64,000 bases of DNA from Phytopythium helicoides (taxonomy: Eukaryota; Oomycota; Peronosporomycetes; Pythiales; Pythiaceae): the NCBI GenBank assembly GCA_024867545.1, contig JANFNE010000007.1, positions 434,001 to 498,000 of the forward strand. The letters run 5' to 3'. Positions 63,294 through 64,000 of this stretch are shown one piece after another. Each line of letters begins with the position of its first letter. Positions within the stretch are counted from its first letter, which is position 1. The notes under the pieces are model-generated. The model had not been told where the DNA came from. It did no database searches and saw only the letters and a list, made by a program, of their open reading frames with translations. The translations under genes and the position numbers were made by a program.

Positions 63294-63907
63294 TTTTATT
63301 GCAAGCGGATTCAAGGGTATCTTTTCACCCTTGGAATTCAAGCTCTCGCACGCGATTGTGCGCATGTGACGTGGAGTTAGTAGACGTGGTGTGCATCACA
63401 CCATCCCATAGGCAGCAGCATTCGCGGATCGTGCAATCAGTCAAACCAAGCGCTTGCGCTGCTTCATTTTGCGTTGGGCAAGGTGGTTGTTGCGTCACGA
63501 ACCCTACAGTTTGTGCGGGCCGTTAGTTGTTGCACTGAAACCGACATGGAGCTCGGGGCGGCGGTTGTATGGTCGGATACTGTCCGGGCTTTAAGGCTTT
63601 TGAACACAGTGGAGCACCTGACTTTCTGGCTCAGCTCAGAGTGGCGGTTGATTGTATAAATAGGAATTGCAGCACCAGACTATTGACCCGCCCACATCAA
63701 CAGCCCGCGCATTTTCTTCAACGCTCTGCCAGAGTGCGTTTCGGAACTACTGCCTTCTGCTTGCCGCGTGCAATGCATTATCCAGTATTGCGCTCGTCTA
63801 TCGGCGCGTTCACTTTCCGACTTGGATCAACGCAGCCAAGCTCTTCCTCTACAATACAAAGATTGACCGTGTAGCAGCTATCCAGCGATCGACGGGTAAA
63901 CGTCGAC
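63294..63907. other. intergenic; possible promoter of the next gene
   Basis: About 610 bases after RTEL1. TATAAATA at 63655-63662 is a possible TATA box for the plus-strand gene starting at 63908, though about 250 bases upstream of its ATG. Other frames here have no protein features. Confidence 0.4.
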
Positions 63908-64000
63908 ATGTTCTTTGCCAACGGATTCGTCGAGTCGGCGGAGCGCCGAGGCACTTCCTGCTCGATCGAGGAGAGCGATATTCTGCGCGAGCTCCTCATG
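63908..64000 (+). CDS. Start of a protein-coding gene cut by the window end
   Basis: ATG at 63908 opens a frame of 31 codons that reaches the last base without a stop. It begins MFFANGFVESAERRG and continues CSIEESDILRELL, amphipathic and protein-like. Too short to identify. Confidence 0.4.
   Translation, partial: MFFANGFVESAERRGTSCSIEESDILRELLM

Noticed and set aside
1..64000. CRISPR arrays, insertion sequences, prophage or bacterial operons
   Set aside because: No direct-repeat arrays, transposase genes or prokaryotic gene organisation; the window is intron-bearing eukaryotic DNA.

Overview
The window is nuclear DNA of a eukaryote, most likely an oomycete of the Phytophthora/Pythium kind. 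The support is GC-rich coding sequence, many short introns (mostly 55-90 nt, with TACTAAC/CTAAC-like branch sites), very short intergenic spaces, divergent and convergent gene pairs, a flagellar transport gene (zoospores), a DUF6818 Myb-like protein, class C GPCRs and cellulose-binding CBEL-type secreted proteins. I assembled exon models by hand from reading frames and GT-AG sites. Wherever I give an exon list without reservation, the exon lengths sum to a multiple of three and the joined protein matches its family.

Layout. 0-19 kb holds an anoctamin end, a double calponin-homology protein, a sirtuin with two frameshifts, a PP2C phosphatase, mitochondrial Phe-tRNA synthetase, a DENN-domain protein starting 14 nt after it, a class C GPCR with a degraded relative downstream, a small membrane protein and an ABHD11-like hydrolase. 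19-26.3 kb is a roomier island of secreted proteins: a GH10 xylanase, an unknown secreted protein and two tandem temptin/CBM1/PAN (CBEL-like) genes that show signs of gene conversion. 26.8-46 kb is dense: NELF-A, a DUF6818 protein, CLUAP1/IFT38, a PLP-dependent ACC-deaminase-like enzyme, an Arb2-C2-FYVE-AGC-kinase fusion, a dual-specificity phosphatase fused to GPALPP repeats, an EF-hand/IQ/RCC1/PA protein, an ABCF ATPase and ribosomal protein eS24. 46-64 kb has a CaaX-ended protein, a divergent pair of GOST/lung-7TM membrane proteins, a double-GILT thiol reductase, a coiled-coil protein, a five-module repeat protein, a LisH-like protein, RTEL1 helicase with a C-terminal RING, and the start of one more gene.

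The most unusual items are the multi-domain signalling proteins at 33.7-41.8 kb: kinase and phosphatase fusions facing each other tail to tail, next to a predicted myristoylated EF-hand/RCC1 protein. I also find repeated single-base frameshifts, most of one sign, in several otherwise conserved genes. These look more like homopolymer sequence errors than true pseudogenes.
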